Positions 12,325 through 21,695 of a stretch of 64,000 nucleotides of DNA are shown piece after piece. Below the pieces are notes generated by a model. That model searched no databases and was not told where the DNA came from. It saw only the letters and a list, made by a program, of their open reading frames with translations. This DNA is from Tetrastigma voinierianum (taxonomy: Eukaryota; Streptophyta; Magnoliopsida; Vitales; Vitaceae): contig JAEQBH010000897.1 in NCBI GenBank assembly GCA_016808115.1, forward strand, positions 682,001 through 746,000, read 5' to 3'. How positions within the stretch are numbered: position 1 is the first letter of the stretch; every line of letters starts with the position of its first letter. The translations under genes and the position numbers were made by a program.

Positions 12325-12775
12325 TTCTTGTAGTGTTTCATCCAAACAGTTAACAAGTGGTACAATTACTTAATAAATGAGGTTAACAATGGACTGCTTA
12401 GAGTGTAGTTTTGGTATTATTTGATAAAATTTTCTCTTTGGTTCCTCAAAAAGATGCTTATTTTGGTCAACACGAATGACCCACCATAACTCTTATACCT
12501 GTACTCCCATTTATATTTCAACAAACCACTAAACATATTCCTTCCACTATCCCCTTGTACCATTTAGGGTTAATGTTCTGAACCGCCGATATAACATTCG
12601 TCTCATGCTGAAGCAAATCCTTTTAGTCTATACCCTGAAGAGACACAATCTCGACAGATACTATTTCGTGGCGGACGCAAAGCCACTTCAACTTATGGTC
12701 TGTTTGCCGGATACCAACAAAACTAAACCACAAGGCAATATGCTTATTTCAGTCCCTAGGACAGACTGATGACCA

Positions 12776-13636
12776 ATGCCTCGCGGAATACAAACTAAAC
12801 TGACAAGAGCACAGTCGGGTTTCAGGCGCCTAGTGTCAGCTTGCCTTCTAGGTAGCTTGATGACGGTCGAATTTCCTCGATTCTCTCCTTGCCGATACGA
12901 CTATGGGCCATGCAATGCGGCTAAGGTCGTGGGAGCCTGTAGATTATCTTTCTCCCCGCCAAGTTCGAGCTCCTTGAAATGCTTCACTCATCCGGCTTCG
13001 CAACTAGATTTTAATGATCTACTGACGCCCGAGAACATCCGAGACGTTACCAACAACCCCGAGTACTTTGTCTCGAGAGGCCCGGGTTACAATTTTCCAA
13101 AGGCTAACGCTCACTGGAGGGATCGGGATTTTTAAAAGAGTCGATCGAACGCCCGAGGCGAGGGGTGAGACGAATTCGAGATGAATTCCGGTAGATCACG
13201 AAGAAGCTTCTTCTCACAATCGGCGCTGGTGACCGAAGAGCGACGATCGTTCCTACGGAGTCTGGTCGGGTCGTTAAAAGAAGAGAGAACAACACTGGGC
13301 CCGCCGTGTCGTCCGACGATCTAGCTGAGTCGTAGGATCAGCCTGCTCGAAGTCTTCAACAGAAAAAGGACGGGTAAGGCCTGCCACTATTACCCTATTC
13401 TAATGTGATCGCCTTCCCTTCACAACTATTGAATCTCTTCTCGCTGGATCTCTTCCTCAGACGACGACCTGAGGTGAAGGAGTTTATACGAGGTCTTTCC
13501 TCTTAGCAGCTGTTCGACGAGGAGAAGGTGAAGAAAGCGAAAGGAAGGATGTCATACATCACTCCCTTTGATATGGCTATTATGATAGTAGTCCCTTTGC
13601 CCTCACCCCTTCGATATGGCTGTCATGGTAGTAGTC
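12776..13636 (+). pseudogene. Tat-like gypsy antisense ORF, N-terminal part
   Basis: An open frame of 119 codons (12776-13135) is followed, with frameshifts, by more coding-like sequence to 13636. Local GC content is well above the AT-rich flanks. It contains a segment RGPGYNFPKANAHWRDRDFF that resembles the putative gypsy-type transposon protein family (Pfam PF04195), as I recall it. It is on the + strand while the neighbouring pol (18.96-21.69 kb) is on the minus strand, and it lies 3' of pol. Tat-lineage Ty3/gypsy elements carry exactly such an antisense ORF between pol and the 3' LTR. The ORF is interrupted by the hAT element at 13644/13645 and resumes near 17930. A ~45 bp duplication (GATATGGCT with TAGTAGTCCC, near 13570 and 13612) lies at its end. 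The family assignment is inference. Confidence 0.5.
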
Positions 13637-13644
13637 CCTTAGCC
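13637..13644. repeat. Target-site duplication of the hAT element, left copy
   Basis: CCTTAGCC at 13637-13644 matches CCTTAGCC at 17704-17711; 8 bp is the hAT signature. When the element is removed, the joined sequence (TAGTCCCTTAGCCCTCGCC) continues the pattern of the adjacent upstream duplicate (TAGTCCCTTTGCCCTCACC). This independently confirms the insertion boundaries. Confidence 0.9.
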
Positions 13645-13921
13645 TAAGAAGCACAGACACGGATACGGCCACGAAGATACGACAAGGCGGGACATGGGGA
13701 CACGACAAATTTCAAAAAACCAGGATACGGATACGGCAAGGACACGACATAATAAGATAAAATAAAAATAATTATTCTTACAAATATTGTCCTTAAAGAA
13801 TGATAAATACAAAACAAGTGCTCAAACAAACATCGTTTTACAAATATTCAAACAAACATAAGGAATACTAAAACTAAAGACTAATAGCACTTCCTTCTCG
13901 AATCAAATAAAATGACTTCGC

Positions 13922-14313
13922 TTAGGTTCACTGGGCTATAGCATCCAATTCAAAAATTCCAGCATTCTCTATATCTATTGAGTCAAAACCATCTCCTCCA
14001 ATGTCCCACATTTTAGATTCGCCTTCATTATAGTTTGGAGATCTCCTTGACAGAAGTCGAAGATTGTTATAGACATAAACCAAGTCCTCAACTCTTTGAG
14101 GTGTCAACTGTTCTTTGTGAGTGAATGAAATTATGTGCTCCAATTCCCTTTCACAACATGAGGATTTAACAAGGTTGTGCCAGCAATTTCAATGCTAGAT
14201 TGAAGCATTGGTGCGGAAGTTCCATGAACAATCCACCATTTATCAGACTCCATGTACCACCTATCATCGATGGAATCATCACTAGAAAATCTTCCAAGCA
14301 TAAAAGTAAGCAT
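13922..14313 (-). pseudogene. hAT transposase C-terminal exon (dimerisation region)
   Basis: The minus-strand sequence reads through the RWYMESDKWWIVHG region (14131-14313), shifts frame near 14150, and continues as LTPQRVEDLVYVYNNLRLLS and SRRSP, then WDIGGDGFDS to a stop at 13922-13932. This is the hAT C-terminal dimerisation segment followed by the tail of the plant DUF659/BED transposase-like family. It would act in the nucleus to multimerise the transposase. A single frameshift separates its two halves. The rest of the gene lies upstream to about 16.1 kb and is much more degraded. Confidence 0.85.
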
Positions 14314-15214
14314 TAAATTCTCATCTGCTACCCTTCAACTCAATTTGGTACATCTCTCAAAACATTTTTATTTCTTACTACTCCATATATCTCGATTCAG
14401 AACACGATCATGAGACTCCGATCATCAAGCCATCATGGACTATAATACCTACAAGTTGAGTTATGAAATAATTTATAAAAGTTAAACATCATGTATCATC
14501 ATTTATATTTAAATTATCAAAGCTCTACAATTTAAACTCTTATGATTCTTGGATTTATGAATGAGCTAAGGAATGCAAAGGTGTGTGGCTTTTAGTCTAT
14601 CTTTCCACCAAGATTCCATTCACAATATCAAAAACCTACAAGTATAATTAAAAACGATTCATATAAGTTCAAATATAACTAAACTTTCAATCAAAACTCA
14701 AATATTTAACTAATGAATCTTAATTATGTCTAATTTTCCGTGAAGTTTTTATGTTCTTCTTATAAATGGCTTCCTTTACTTTTTCGCCTCATCGAATCCC
14801 ACCACTCATAACATTGTGAAGGCAGTATTTGTCGTTGTCGCCAATCGAAGCATCTTATACATGGAGTTAAAGTCGAGGGGATATAATCCACATCCATCCA
14901 AAAGTCTTCTATTTAGGTTTTATCCTTACTTCTTTGGCTTTCACTACATCATCTTCTTTATACATCTCCCATTCTTCATTTATCACTAATCGCTTCCAAG
15001 CCTCTTTATTGTCTTAAATCGCTACAACAATAGTCAAGCAAAATGTATTCGCCAATCGAAGTAACTTCAACTTGCAATGATTATTATTATATTACTGACA
15101 CACCTACTGTATGATTCATAATGAAATTTTGATGAAAGAGGCAATCACTTGAAACCCGAGAGATCCAACTACACTGCTCCATCACATCATCATATCTTGG
15201 GTGTGTCGATGGTG

Positions 15215-15300
15215 TAATATGTTCTTCAAAGCAAGATTTATATGAACTACGTCAGTGTCCAAAAGATGTCAAACTTTGCTTCATTAATGTGTCCCATCGC
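15215..15300 (-). pseudogene. hAT/DUF659 core segment remnant
   Basis: On the minus strand, FDIFWT (near 15275) and, after a frameshift, VVHINLALKNI (15220-15252) match the conserved histidine plus NLALK segment in the catalytic part of plant hAT-type transposases. Several stop codons flank it. It is supported by its place between the zinc-finger remnant (16.0 kb) and the dimerisation exon (13.9-14.3 kb). Confidence 0.6.
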
Positions 15301-15924
15301 TTCAGGTCAGAAAGATTATCTGCTATAACTCTTGAACTACTTTTTGAGGACTAATCTCTCGAGATAGTGTTAATCAACAACCAGCTATAAAGTGTTTGTC
15401 CTTAGTCTCCCCTTCACAGCTTTATTGCTTTAAAAACATTTGGCCCACTTTTGAAACCGCCAGATGTTAATAAGTGGTCTCTTGAGCATCCGACCATCCA
15501 TCAATCGCAAATGCTTACCATTTCTCATTCCAAGTCTTCTTTGATCGTTCCAATAAATTTCAATATTACTCTTCCTTCAATAATGTGTTCTTAATGCATT
15601 ATAGCCTCGGACATAACTCCGAAGTCGACTTGCACCTTAAAGGCACGAGCATAATAAGGATTTCTTAGCAAAGCCGAACACCAACCCCCAGCAGTAAAAA
15701 CATCCTAACTATCTCACTGTCGACTATTTCATGTTCACCCATATTGAATGCCTTCTCAATTGATCCAATAGATCCCTTTCTCCTTTTTGGATCAATAGCA
15801 ATAGCACTAGCACTAAAAGAAGAATTCTCAAAATTAGATGTTGTCGCGCCATATGGTAAGTGCTGGAACTTCGCTAAGATTAGATCACTGCTTCATCCTT
15901 CGCTCAACTTCCTCCATTACCCGC

Positions 15925-16150
15925 ATCTCAACTAAATTTTCATCTGCTACTTTAAGATAAAGAGGCAACCCCTAATTCCCTTTAATTTTTCAACAAGGAG
16001 CCTTTGACTCTATAATATGACCAGAGATTTGTCTACAAAAATTACATTGAAAAGCAACAATTCTCCTTCTTTACCCAATTTCGCTTCTCTCTCGTGGATC
16101 GAACTCCTCTATAATGGAGCATTGTCATCTTGATTATTCCATCGATCACT
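15925..16150 (-). pseudogene. BED-type zinc finger remnant of the hAT transposase
   Basis: On the minus strand, AFQCNFC followed by SGHIIESKAPC and an interrupted GN-GLPLYL (about 16055-15950) has the CxxC part and spacing of the N-terminal BED finger that binds the element ends. A methionine-containing segment RTAMSSASL lies upstream (16140). Stop codons occur after KAPC and GN. The assignment is by short motif and context only. Confidence 0.55.
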
Positions 16151-16539
16151 GAAGGCTCGCACTACTCATTGCGGTTCTCATCATAAAAAAAAATAATAAT
16201 CATGCATTTAAATTAATCTAAATTATTTCAAAGCCCAATCAATCTAATTTTTTATCCATCCATAAACCCTAATTGAATTAGGCTAATTCCATGTACCATG
16301 TTTGCTTTACGAAATTCAAAATAAATATAAAACAATCTAATCTAATTGTTCTACTTCCTTAATAAATTATAAAAGTAGTAAGCATAAAAGGCAATTAGAC
16401 AAAGTCAAGAATAAATAAATAAATAAATCAGCATTGGCAATAAATTTCAACTCTAACTTCATTCATTTTATCAACTTTCAACTTCTATTTTGTTCTCAAA
16501 TTCAAAATGCAAAGAAAATGCAAACATTGCCGTCCAAGC

Positions 16540-16645
16540 TTTATTTCATGGGGGCCTTTATTTGCCTTTATTTAAAGTGTTTTAGGCCTTTTATTTAAAG
16601 TGTTTTGGGCCTTTTATTTAAAGTATTTAAAGTGTTTTAGGCTTT
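16540..16645. repeat. Short tandem repeat inside the hAT element
   Basis: Units of CCTTTTATTTAAAGTGTTTT with GGG or AGG recur about four times at 16550-16645 with a ~28 bp period. They lie immediately before the captured gene fragment. Confidence 0.75.
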
Positions 16646-16689
16646 AGGAAGAATCAAGAAACATAATTGAAAATTTGAAAATGAATGGA

Positions 16690-17010
16690 AAAACAAGGGA
16701 CAAGAAATTCGAGCTTCACCTGGGAGCTCTGAGAAGCCGTCCAGCCGGCCGACTCACCGGCGCGCTATGCGCCGGGCTGGGAGTTCCCTCCCAGCCTTAC
16801 AGCTACAACCCCGTCCTCACTCGCTTCCTTTCCAATTCCAGAACTGGAAATTTGTCTCTCCAAGTCCAAACTCTCACCTCTTCATTCTTCATCACCTACA
16901 TTCAATCGTCCTAAGGCTATGGCTACGGCTACAGACAACACTACGCCAGCGATCAAGAAACCTACGGATGCCATGGATTTACCTCCCCGCCCTAAGGTAC
17001 GTGAACCCCT
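16690..17010 (+). pseudogene. Captured gene 5' end: leader plus first exon
   Basis: A GC-rich island lies inside the hAT element, on the strand opposite the transposase. A leader-like region (16730-16918, with CCAGCCGGCCGACTCACCGG and CT-rich tracts) precedes ATG at 16919. The 26-codon exon (MATATDNTTPAIKKPTD, ending DLPPRPK) stops at a consensus donor AAG|GTACGT (16996/16997), in phase 0. I do not recognise the gene. The abrupt GC and strand change fits capture of a host gene's promoter-proximal part by a DNA transposon (Pack-type). An alternative is an alternative leader belonging to the element itself. It is not a complete gene: no downstream exon is visible. Confidence 0.5.
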
Positions 17011-17703
17011 CCCATCCCTTCCTCTCATTCCTTCTGGCTCTCTTCTTTTTCGTCTTGATAGCCCTAATTTCAGTAATTTGAATTTATTTTTTCCATTTTT
17101 TTGGGTGATGAGATGAGACGATTCCCTTTGGGTGATGACTGATGAGTTCACAAAGATTTCTTTTTGTGTTTTCATGAATCATGAGAAAAAAAATGCAATC
17201 TGGTGAAAAAACCCCCAAATCTGATCAATCCTGTCTTAAAAAAGAACTTAGCACACGTTTCTCCTAAGAACTGGTAGTCATTTGACTTGTCGATCTCTCA
17301 AGGCCGCTGGCCACTACTCACTCTCACTTCCCGCCTGAAATCACCAATCCAATTTCTTTTGTGTGGTTTTTGTGTATTTGAGGAAGAGGAACAATCAGTT
17401 TTTTACTCATTGAGGAAGAATATGAAAAGAAAAATTAGGGTTTTTTTAAGCCCAAAGAAGGAAAAAGCCCATAAAATATGTCCACCGTGTCCAAGCCGTG
17501 CCTCCGCCTCGTGTCCAAATTGGCGGTTCTGCTTGTCCGAGCAATATCCAAACTTTCGAGACCTCCAATATTTGGTCAACGATACGCCACGTGGTGTAAT
17601 TCCGACATGCATCCCGACGCTGCATCCGCGGCGTGTCCGCGTGTCCGCTATGTCCGACACACGCATAATTCCAGCACAAGATAGTCAGATTCAGGTTTCG
17701 CAG

Positions 17704-17711
17704 CCTTAGCC
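17704..17711. repeat. Target-site duplication of the hAT element, right copy
   Basis: CCTTAGCC, identical to 13637-13644. Confidence 0.9.
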
Positions 17712-17931
17712 CTCGCCTATAGTTGCTTCTTTGTAGCACTCTTTGCTTTATTATTTGGCTTCTTCATTTCTTACTTCGTAATAGAACCCGCTGAATGCCT
17801 ATCTCATGTGAGTATTGCATCGGCCCACCATGTGTTTAATCGGGTCAGAGACTCATGACATGGCCTAAATCTATACGATTAAGGTGCATGAGAGTCTCTA
17901 TACTCGAGATTGAAAAACACCGGAGAAGGCA

Positions 17932-18132
17932 AGAGGGGATTAGAGGGCCATTCAAGGTGAAAGGCTGTCTGGATTGAGGACAAAAAGAAGTTAGACAAGG
18001 CGGAGAAGGAGATAGTTCAATTGAAGAGGGATCCAGAGCGGAAAGATGTCTTATCTAAGTTCAAGATGGAGCGCATTGTGAGGAGTCAGAAAAGGCTTAT
18101 ACAAAGAGTTGCCTCTCGATCGAGATCGTAAA
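17932..18132 (+). pseudogene. Tat-like antisense ORF, C-terminal coiled coil
   Basis: An open + strand frame near 17977-18132 reads DKKKLDKAEKEIVQLKRDPE, then KMERIVRSQKRLIQRV, and stops at 18130. Heptad-like spacing of L/I/V with many K/E residues indicates a coiled coil, which is typical of the C-terminal half of these antisense ORF proteins. It continues the reading interrupted by the hAT insertion, although the intervening 17712-17930 is degraded. Function of the family is unknown. Confidence 0.5.
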
Positions 18133-18477
18133 ATTTCGACAGTTTGGGTATGATCGCCTGGTTTGTCGATGCCATGGATGGCCTAGGATCCACCGACTGA
18201 GCGAGAAAGGGCCAGGACTCAAGCTCACCGAAATGGAAGAACCTAACCGAGTCGCAGGCTGTGAGCGAGTTTTTAGAGGTGCCCGAGGCGTGGAAGATGT
18301 GGACGCAACCGACCGGAAGCGGCGAAATCACACCTGATCCACAGATTAAAATTTTATGGACTTATACGCGAAGTTATGCCCATTCTAAATTTCTTTGTTT
18401 TTAACAACCTTTGCTTTTCTTGTTCATTGCCATCTCAGGAATTCAAAGGTTACTTTTTCTCGCCGATTTATTTCACA

Positions 18478-18885
18478 AAGGGACACGATAGTCCCAAGGG
18501 TCATGGCCTTATATGGAGAAAAAGGGGATCCGAGATCCCGAGTCACGTGGCCTCAATTGGAAAAGGGATATGTAGTCCCGAGGCCTCATATGGCAAAAAA
18601 GGGGACCCGAGATCCCAAGGCACGTGGCCTAATTGGCGAAGGGACACGTAGTCCCAAGGTTTGTGGCCTCATATGGCAAAAGAAGTGGATCCAAGATCCC
18701 GAGGCCTATGGCCTCAATTGGTGAAGGGACACGTAGTCCTAAGGGTCGTGGCCTCATATGGCGAAAGAAAGGTATATGATATCTCGAGGCCTATGGCTTG
18801 TGGCCTTACTTAGTGAAGGGACACGTAGTCCCGAGGCTCGTGGCCTCATATGAAGAAAGAAGGGGATCCGAGATCCCGAGCTAGA
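18478..18885. repeat. Tandem array of alternating short palindromes
   Basis: About five units of 77-93 bp. Each contains GGGACACGTAGTCCC (5-bp arms) and GGGATCCGAGATCCC (6-bp arms), separated by GAGGC..TGGCCTCATATGG. GGATCC-type cores lie at 18524, 18601, 18686, ~18770 and 18862. The array lies between the antisense ORF and the 3' end of pol, a position where Tat-lineage elements often carry tandem repeats. Every unit can form two hairpins. Confidence 0.85.
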
Positions 18886-18954
18886 TAGTACAAAGATGAA
18901 GGGAATAAAATTACTTCTTTTTGGAATTTTGACCGCCTTGGGTAAAACAAAAAC

Positions 18955-19378
18955 TTTAATGAAATTACTTCTTCAGATGAGCCGAGTTCCAAGGGTGCGG
19001 TTCTACACTCCCCGGGAAGTTGGAGTCTATAGGCACCATAGATCTGTCATCCATGATAGAGTATGACCCTTCCTAGTTGGGTTTCAATTTTCCTTCATCG
19101 AATGTACGCCTCAGAACTATATCACCTTTTTTGAAGCGTCTATGCCTGATAGCCTTAGCTCTTTACTATGCGACCTGCTATTGATATTTGACCATCCGGA
19201 TAACTACTATTTCTCTTCTTTCTTCTAGCTTGTCCAAGGCAACGGCAAGGCCATCCGAGTTGTCTATTTAGAGGACGTCGAGCCCGGCCTCTACAAGGAT
19301 TATTGCTTTCGCTCTAAAGGCTAGGGCATAAGGGGTTTCTCTAGTGGGTTATCTCGGTGTTGTTCTGTAGGCCCATAT
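18955..19378 (-). pseudogene. Tat-like gypsy pol, integrase C-terminal part
   Basis: On the minus strand from 19378: WAYRTTPR, then stop, then RETPYALAFRAKAIILVEAG; further on RFKKGDIVLRRTFDEGKLKP, N, stop, EGSYSI, and a terminal HLKKY. These are the segment after the integrase catalytic core and the small GKLxPNWEGP-type domain at the pol C-terminus of Ty3/gypsy elements. At least four in-frame stops are present; one replaces the tryptophan of the NWEG motif (TGG to TAG). The upstream part of the same gene is at 21432-21690, displaced by the solo LTR. Confidence 0.85.
19374..19378. repeat. Target-site duplication of the solo LTR, left copy
   Basis: CATAT at 19374-19378 matches CATAT at 21432-21436, giving a 5-bp duplication. 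Confidence 0.85.
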
Positions 19379-21431
19379 TGTAACACCCTAAATTATATCA
19401 TAGTAGTTTATTACAGTTTGGGGTATAATATAAATAAAATTTGAATTTTTCAGAAATTAATATTTCCAAGTGTGAAAAAGAATATAATCGGAATTATTAA
19501 AGAAGTAAAAATGATAATGATCAAATGTCAAATTAGGGACTTAAGAGACATTAAGCTAAAAGATTAGATGATAAGTTAGAATATTGGTAAGTTGTTTTGC
19601 AAATTGAATGATATGTGAGGACTAAATAGCAAAGTGGGAAATTAGGCCAAAAATGGGATAAAGCCAAACATGGCCTTATAGAAGAAGCATTTCCCATTTG
19701 GTGCGTTGAGAGCTAGTGGCATTTAATGGTTTGAAAAGAGAAGCCATTCCCGTGATATCTCTTCATTCGCTTCGAGATCCGGGCCTGTCACAGAAGAAGA
19801 AAAGGAATAGTTTGGTTCAAGTCTTTGAAGATCAAGGTATGGAATACTTGCATGGAAACTATAAGTATGGAATCTTAGTATGGAAATTCTCATAAATTCC
19901 TATTTGTTTAGAGTTGTGTTATGAGAAGTCTGAATTATTCCCTTATATGTATTTTGGGTTGGCTTAGGTCAGATTTGGGAGTTGTTTTGCTTTGCTTTGG
20001 TTTTGGTTGACAAATTTCTGGTGAAAAAGAGGAAACTACCCATTTATGGCAAATCCGACGCTCTATGCCTAGGCATAGGAACCCACGCCTATGTGAACCC
20101 GAGGCTTGAGTTTCCGAACTTTTTGATCCGCCTAGGTGTAACAATGCTTCACCTAGGCGAACCTCTCCACCTGAGCGTAGCATTACTTCTCCTAGGCGTA
20201 CGTACCTGCAAATCCTGTTTTGTTTTCTCTCTTCCGTTAATTCGAGCAATCATCCATTGGATTAATGGAGGATCCTAATAAGTGAATGAAAGAGTCCGTA
20301 TATGTATACACGTTATATGAAAAATGTTCTGAACCTCACCGCTGAGGCAAAGCTTCCCTATCGTTGGGTAGACATTGTTTATTGTCCTCAATTGCTAATG
20401 TGATTAAGGACAATATAATAAGCTTAACAATGCATATAATTGTATGCCTACCTAAGACCGAATAACGAATGAACAGGCACCTCTGATAAGTGCCACGACA
20501 CTCTTGCTAGTGCTACGAAACTTTAGTTACATGGGCAGGCATGTCTCTGATTAGTGCTTCGACACTTTCTGTTTAGTGATATGGCACTCCTGCTAGTGCT
20601 ATGACACTTATGTTACGTGGGCAAACATGTCTCCGTTTGTGCTTCGGCACCTCTGTTCAGTATTGTACCATACCTTCGAGTACCTATTGTGTTGTGTCCC
20701 TCTCATTCATTATTTTTGTCTATACAGACAAACATTTATATGATAAGAATCTGAATAATGTGATATATGGGAATAATTATACGAAATCACAAGTAATCAG
20801 TTCTGTTTTGTAATGTACCTACGGGTACCCTCTATACAAGATTTATGTTCTGTACTCGTACGGGAGATATGAAAATTCTGATATATGAATATGTATACTG
20901 TAATTGACCCTCTGTACAAGATTTATGTTCTGCACTCGTACGGGAGATATGAAAATTCTGATATATAAACTGTTGAATATGTATATTGTAATTGAGGGCC
21001 ACTGCCATGGTCATATATATTATCTGTTTTTCCACTAAGCTATAAGCTTAGCACGAGTGTTTCATCCGTGTAGGTACTGAAGAGGACATCCGAGGCATTC
21101 GCCAGGGCTAACACAACATTAGGAGTCCACTATATGTAGGTTTCTGATTCTATTTTGTAATAAAAATGTAATATTTTGGAAATAGTGCAACTTGTGTAAG
21201 TACAAGTAAATGGGACTCAGAATATATGTACAAGAACATTTAAACAGCACTATGGTGGTAGTATTACAAGTTATATCTTTTGGAAGAATTCATGGATTTA
21301 AGTTATGTCAATATGTACAAGTTTGGATTATATTTCAAAATGGGCACACCAATGTAAGAGAATAAGGTAAAGGAGTCCTAGTCTCGTGTGGCCCCCCCAT
21401 CATCCGCCTAGGCGAGGGATGGAGCGTTACA
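19379..21431 (+). mobile_element. Solo LTR of a Ty3/gypsy element
   Basis: A 2053-bp block starts TGTAACACCC and ends GAGCGTTACA, so the ends form the inverted TGTAAC/GTTACA. It is flanked by a perfect 5-bp duplication (CATAT) and splits the WAYRTT segment of the Tat-like pol. No second LTR, primer-binding site or internal gene is present, so this is a solo LTR left by recombination between two LTRs. It contains CCTAGGCG-type short repeats (20070-20205 and 21405), a ~120 bp duplication (20480-20655) and an 80-bp tandem duplication at 20828-20990. A related sequence lies on the minus strand at 45.3-49.4 kb. Strand is given by convention only. Confidence 0.9.
20828..20995. repeat. 80-bp tandem duplication within the solo LTR
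   Basis: CCCTCTRTACAAGATTTATG begins at 20828 and again at 20908. The two copies also share CTCGTACGGGAGATATGAAA. Identity is high, so the duplication is recent relative to the LTR. Confidence 0.9.
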
Positions 21432-21690
21432 CATATGGTTATTGGCAGCTCATCTACCCATTTCCCTCTTAAGGAGTCTAGTCTTTTCTTTCAATAGTTG
21501 AGTATGGTCTTATTGGTTACTTCGATATGGCCTTTGGACTGAGGATATCGAGGTGAAGGGTAGACATTTTTATCTCACGTTCCAAGTAGAAATGTTGGAA
21601 GGGCTTGTTGATGAATTGAGGGTCATTGTCTAAGATAATCGCATGGGGTGTTCAAAACAGCAAATAAGGTTCCTCCGAATTAACTGGATC
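21432..21690 (-). pseudogene. Tat-like gypsy pol, integrase core part
   Basis: On the minus strand from 21695: YDPVNSEEPYLLF, stop, TPHAIILDNDPQF. The last segment is the second catalytic aspartate region of the integrase (the D of LDN). The frame then decays toward 21432. The upstream coding sequence is at 43255 onward (TKWVEAKP at about 43270-43295). The chromodomain gypsy element separates them, sharing the (A/G)TATG target on both sides. Confidence 0.8.
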
Positions 21691-21695
21691 ATATG

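Larger units (their letters stand above)
13645..17703 (-). mobile_element. hAT DNA transposon (decayed), minus strand
   Basis: A 4059-bp element is bounded by the 8-bp duplication CCTTAGCC. Near both ends it carries GC-rich clusters of the GACACGG / CCGTGTCC type (13652-13755 and 17480-17670) in opposite orientations, serving as degenerate terminal inverted repeats. Inside, on the minus strand, are remnants of a plant hAT transposase: a zinc-finger-like CNFC segment near 16040, the conserved VVHINLALKNI segment near 15250, and the C-terminal dimerisation region at 13922-14300. All are broken by stops and frameshifts, so the element is inactive. It interrupts the antisense ORF of the Tat-like element. 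It also holds a plus-strand gene fragment (16690-17010) unrelated to the transposase. Confidence 0.85.

Noticed and set aside
16767..17081. 104-codon + strand frame overlapping the captured exon
   Set aside because: It runs out of frame through the leader, the exon and its donor into low-complexity sequence. The ATG at 16919 with a clean donor is the better reading.
17287..17709. 140-codon + strand frame and its minus-strand shadows at the hAT right end
   Set aside because: They cover the GTGTCC-rich terminal cluster, whose composition opens several frames at once. No domain is present.
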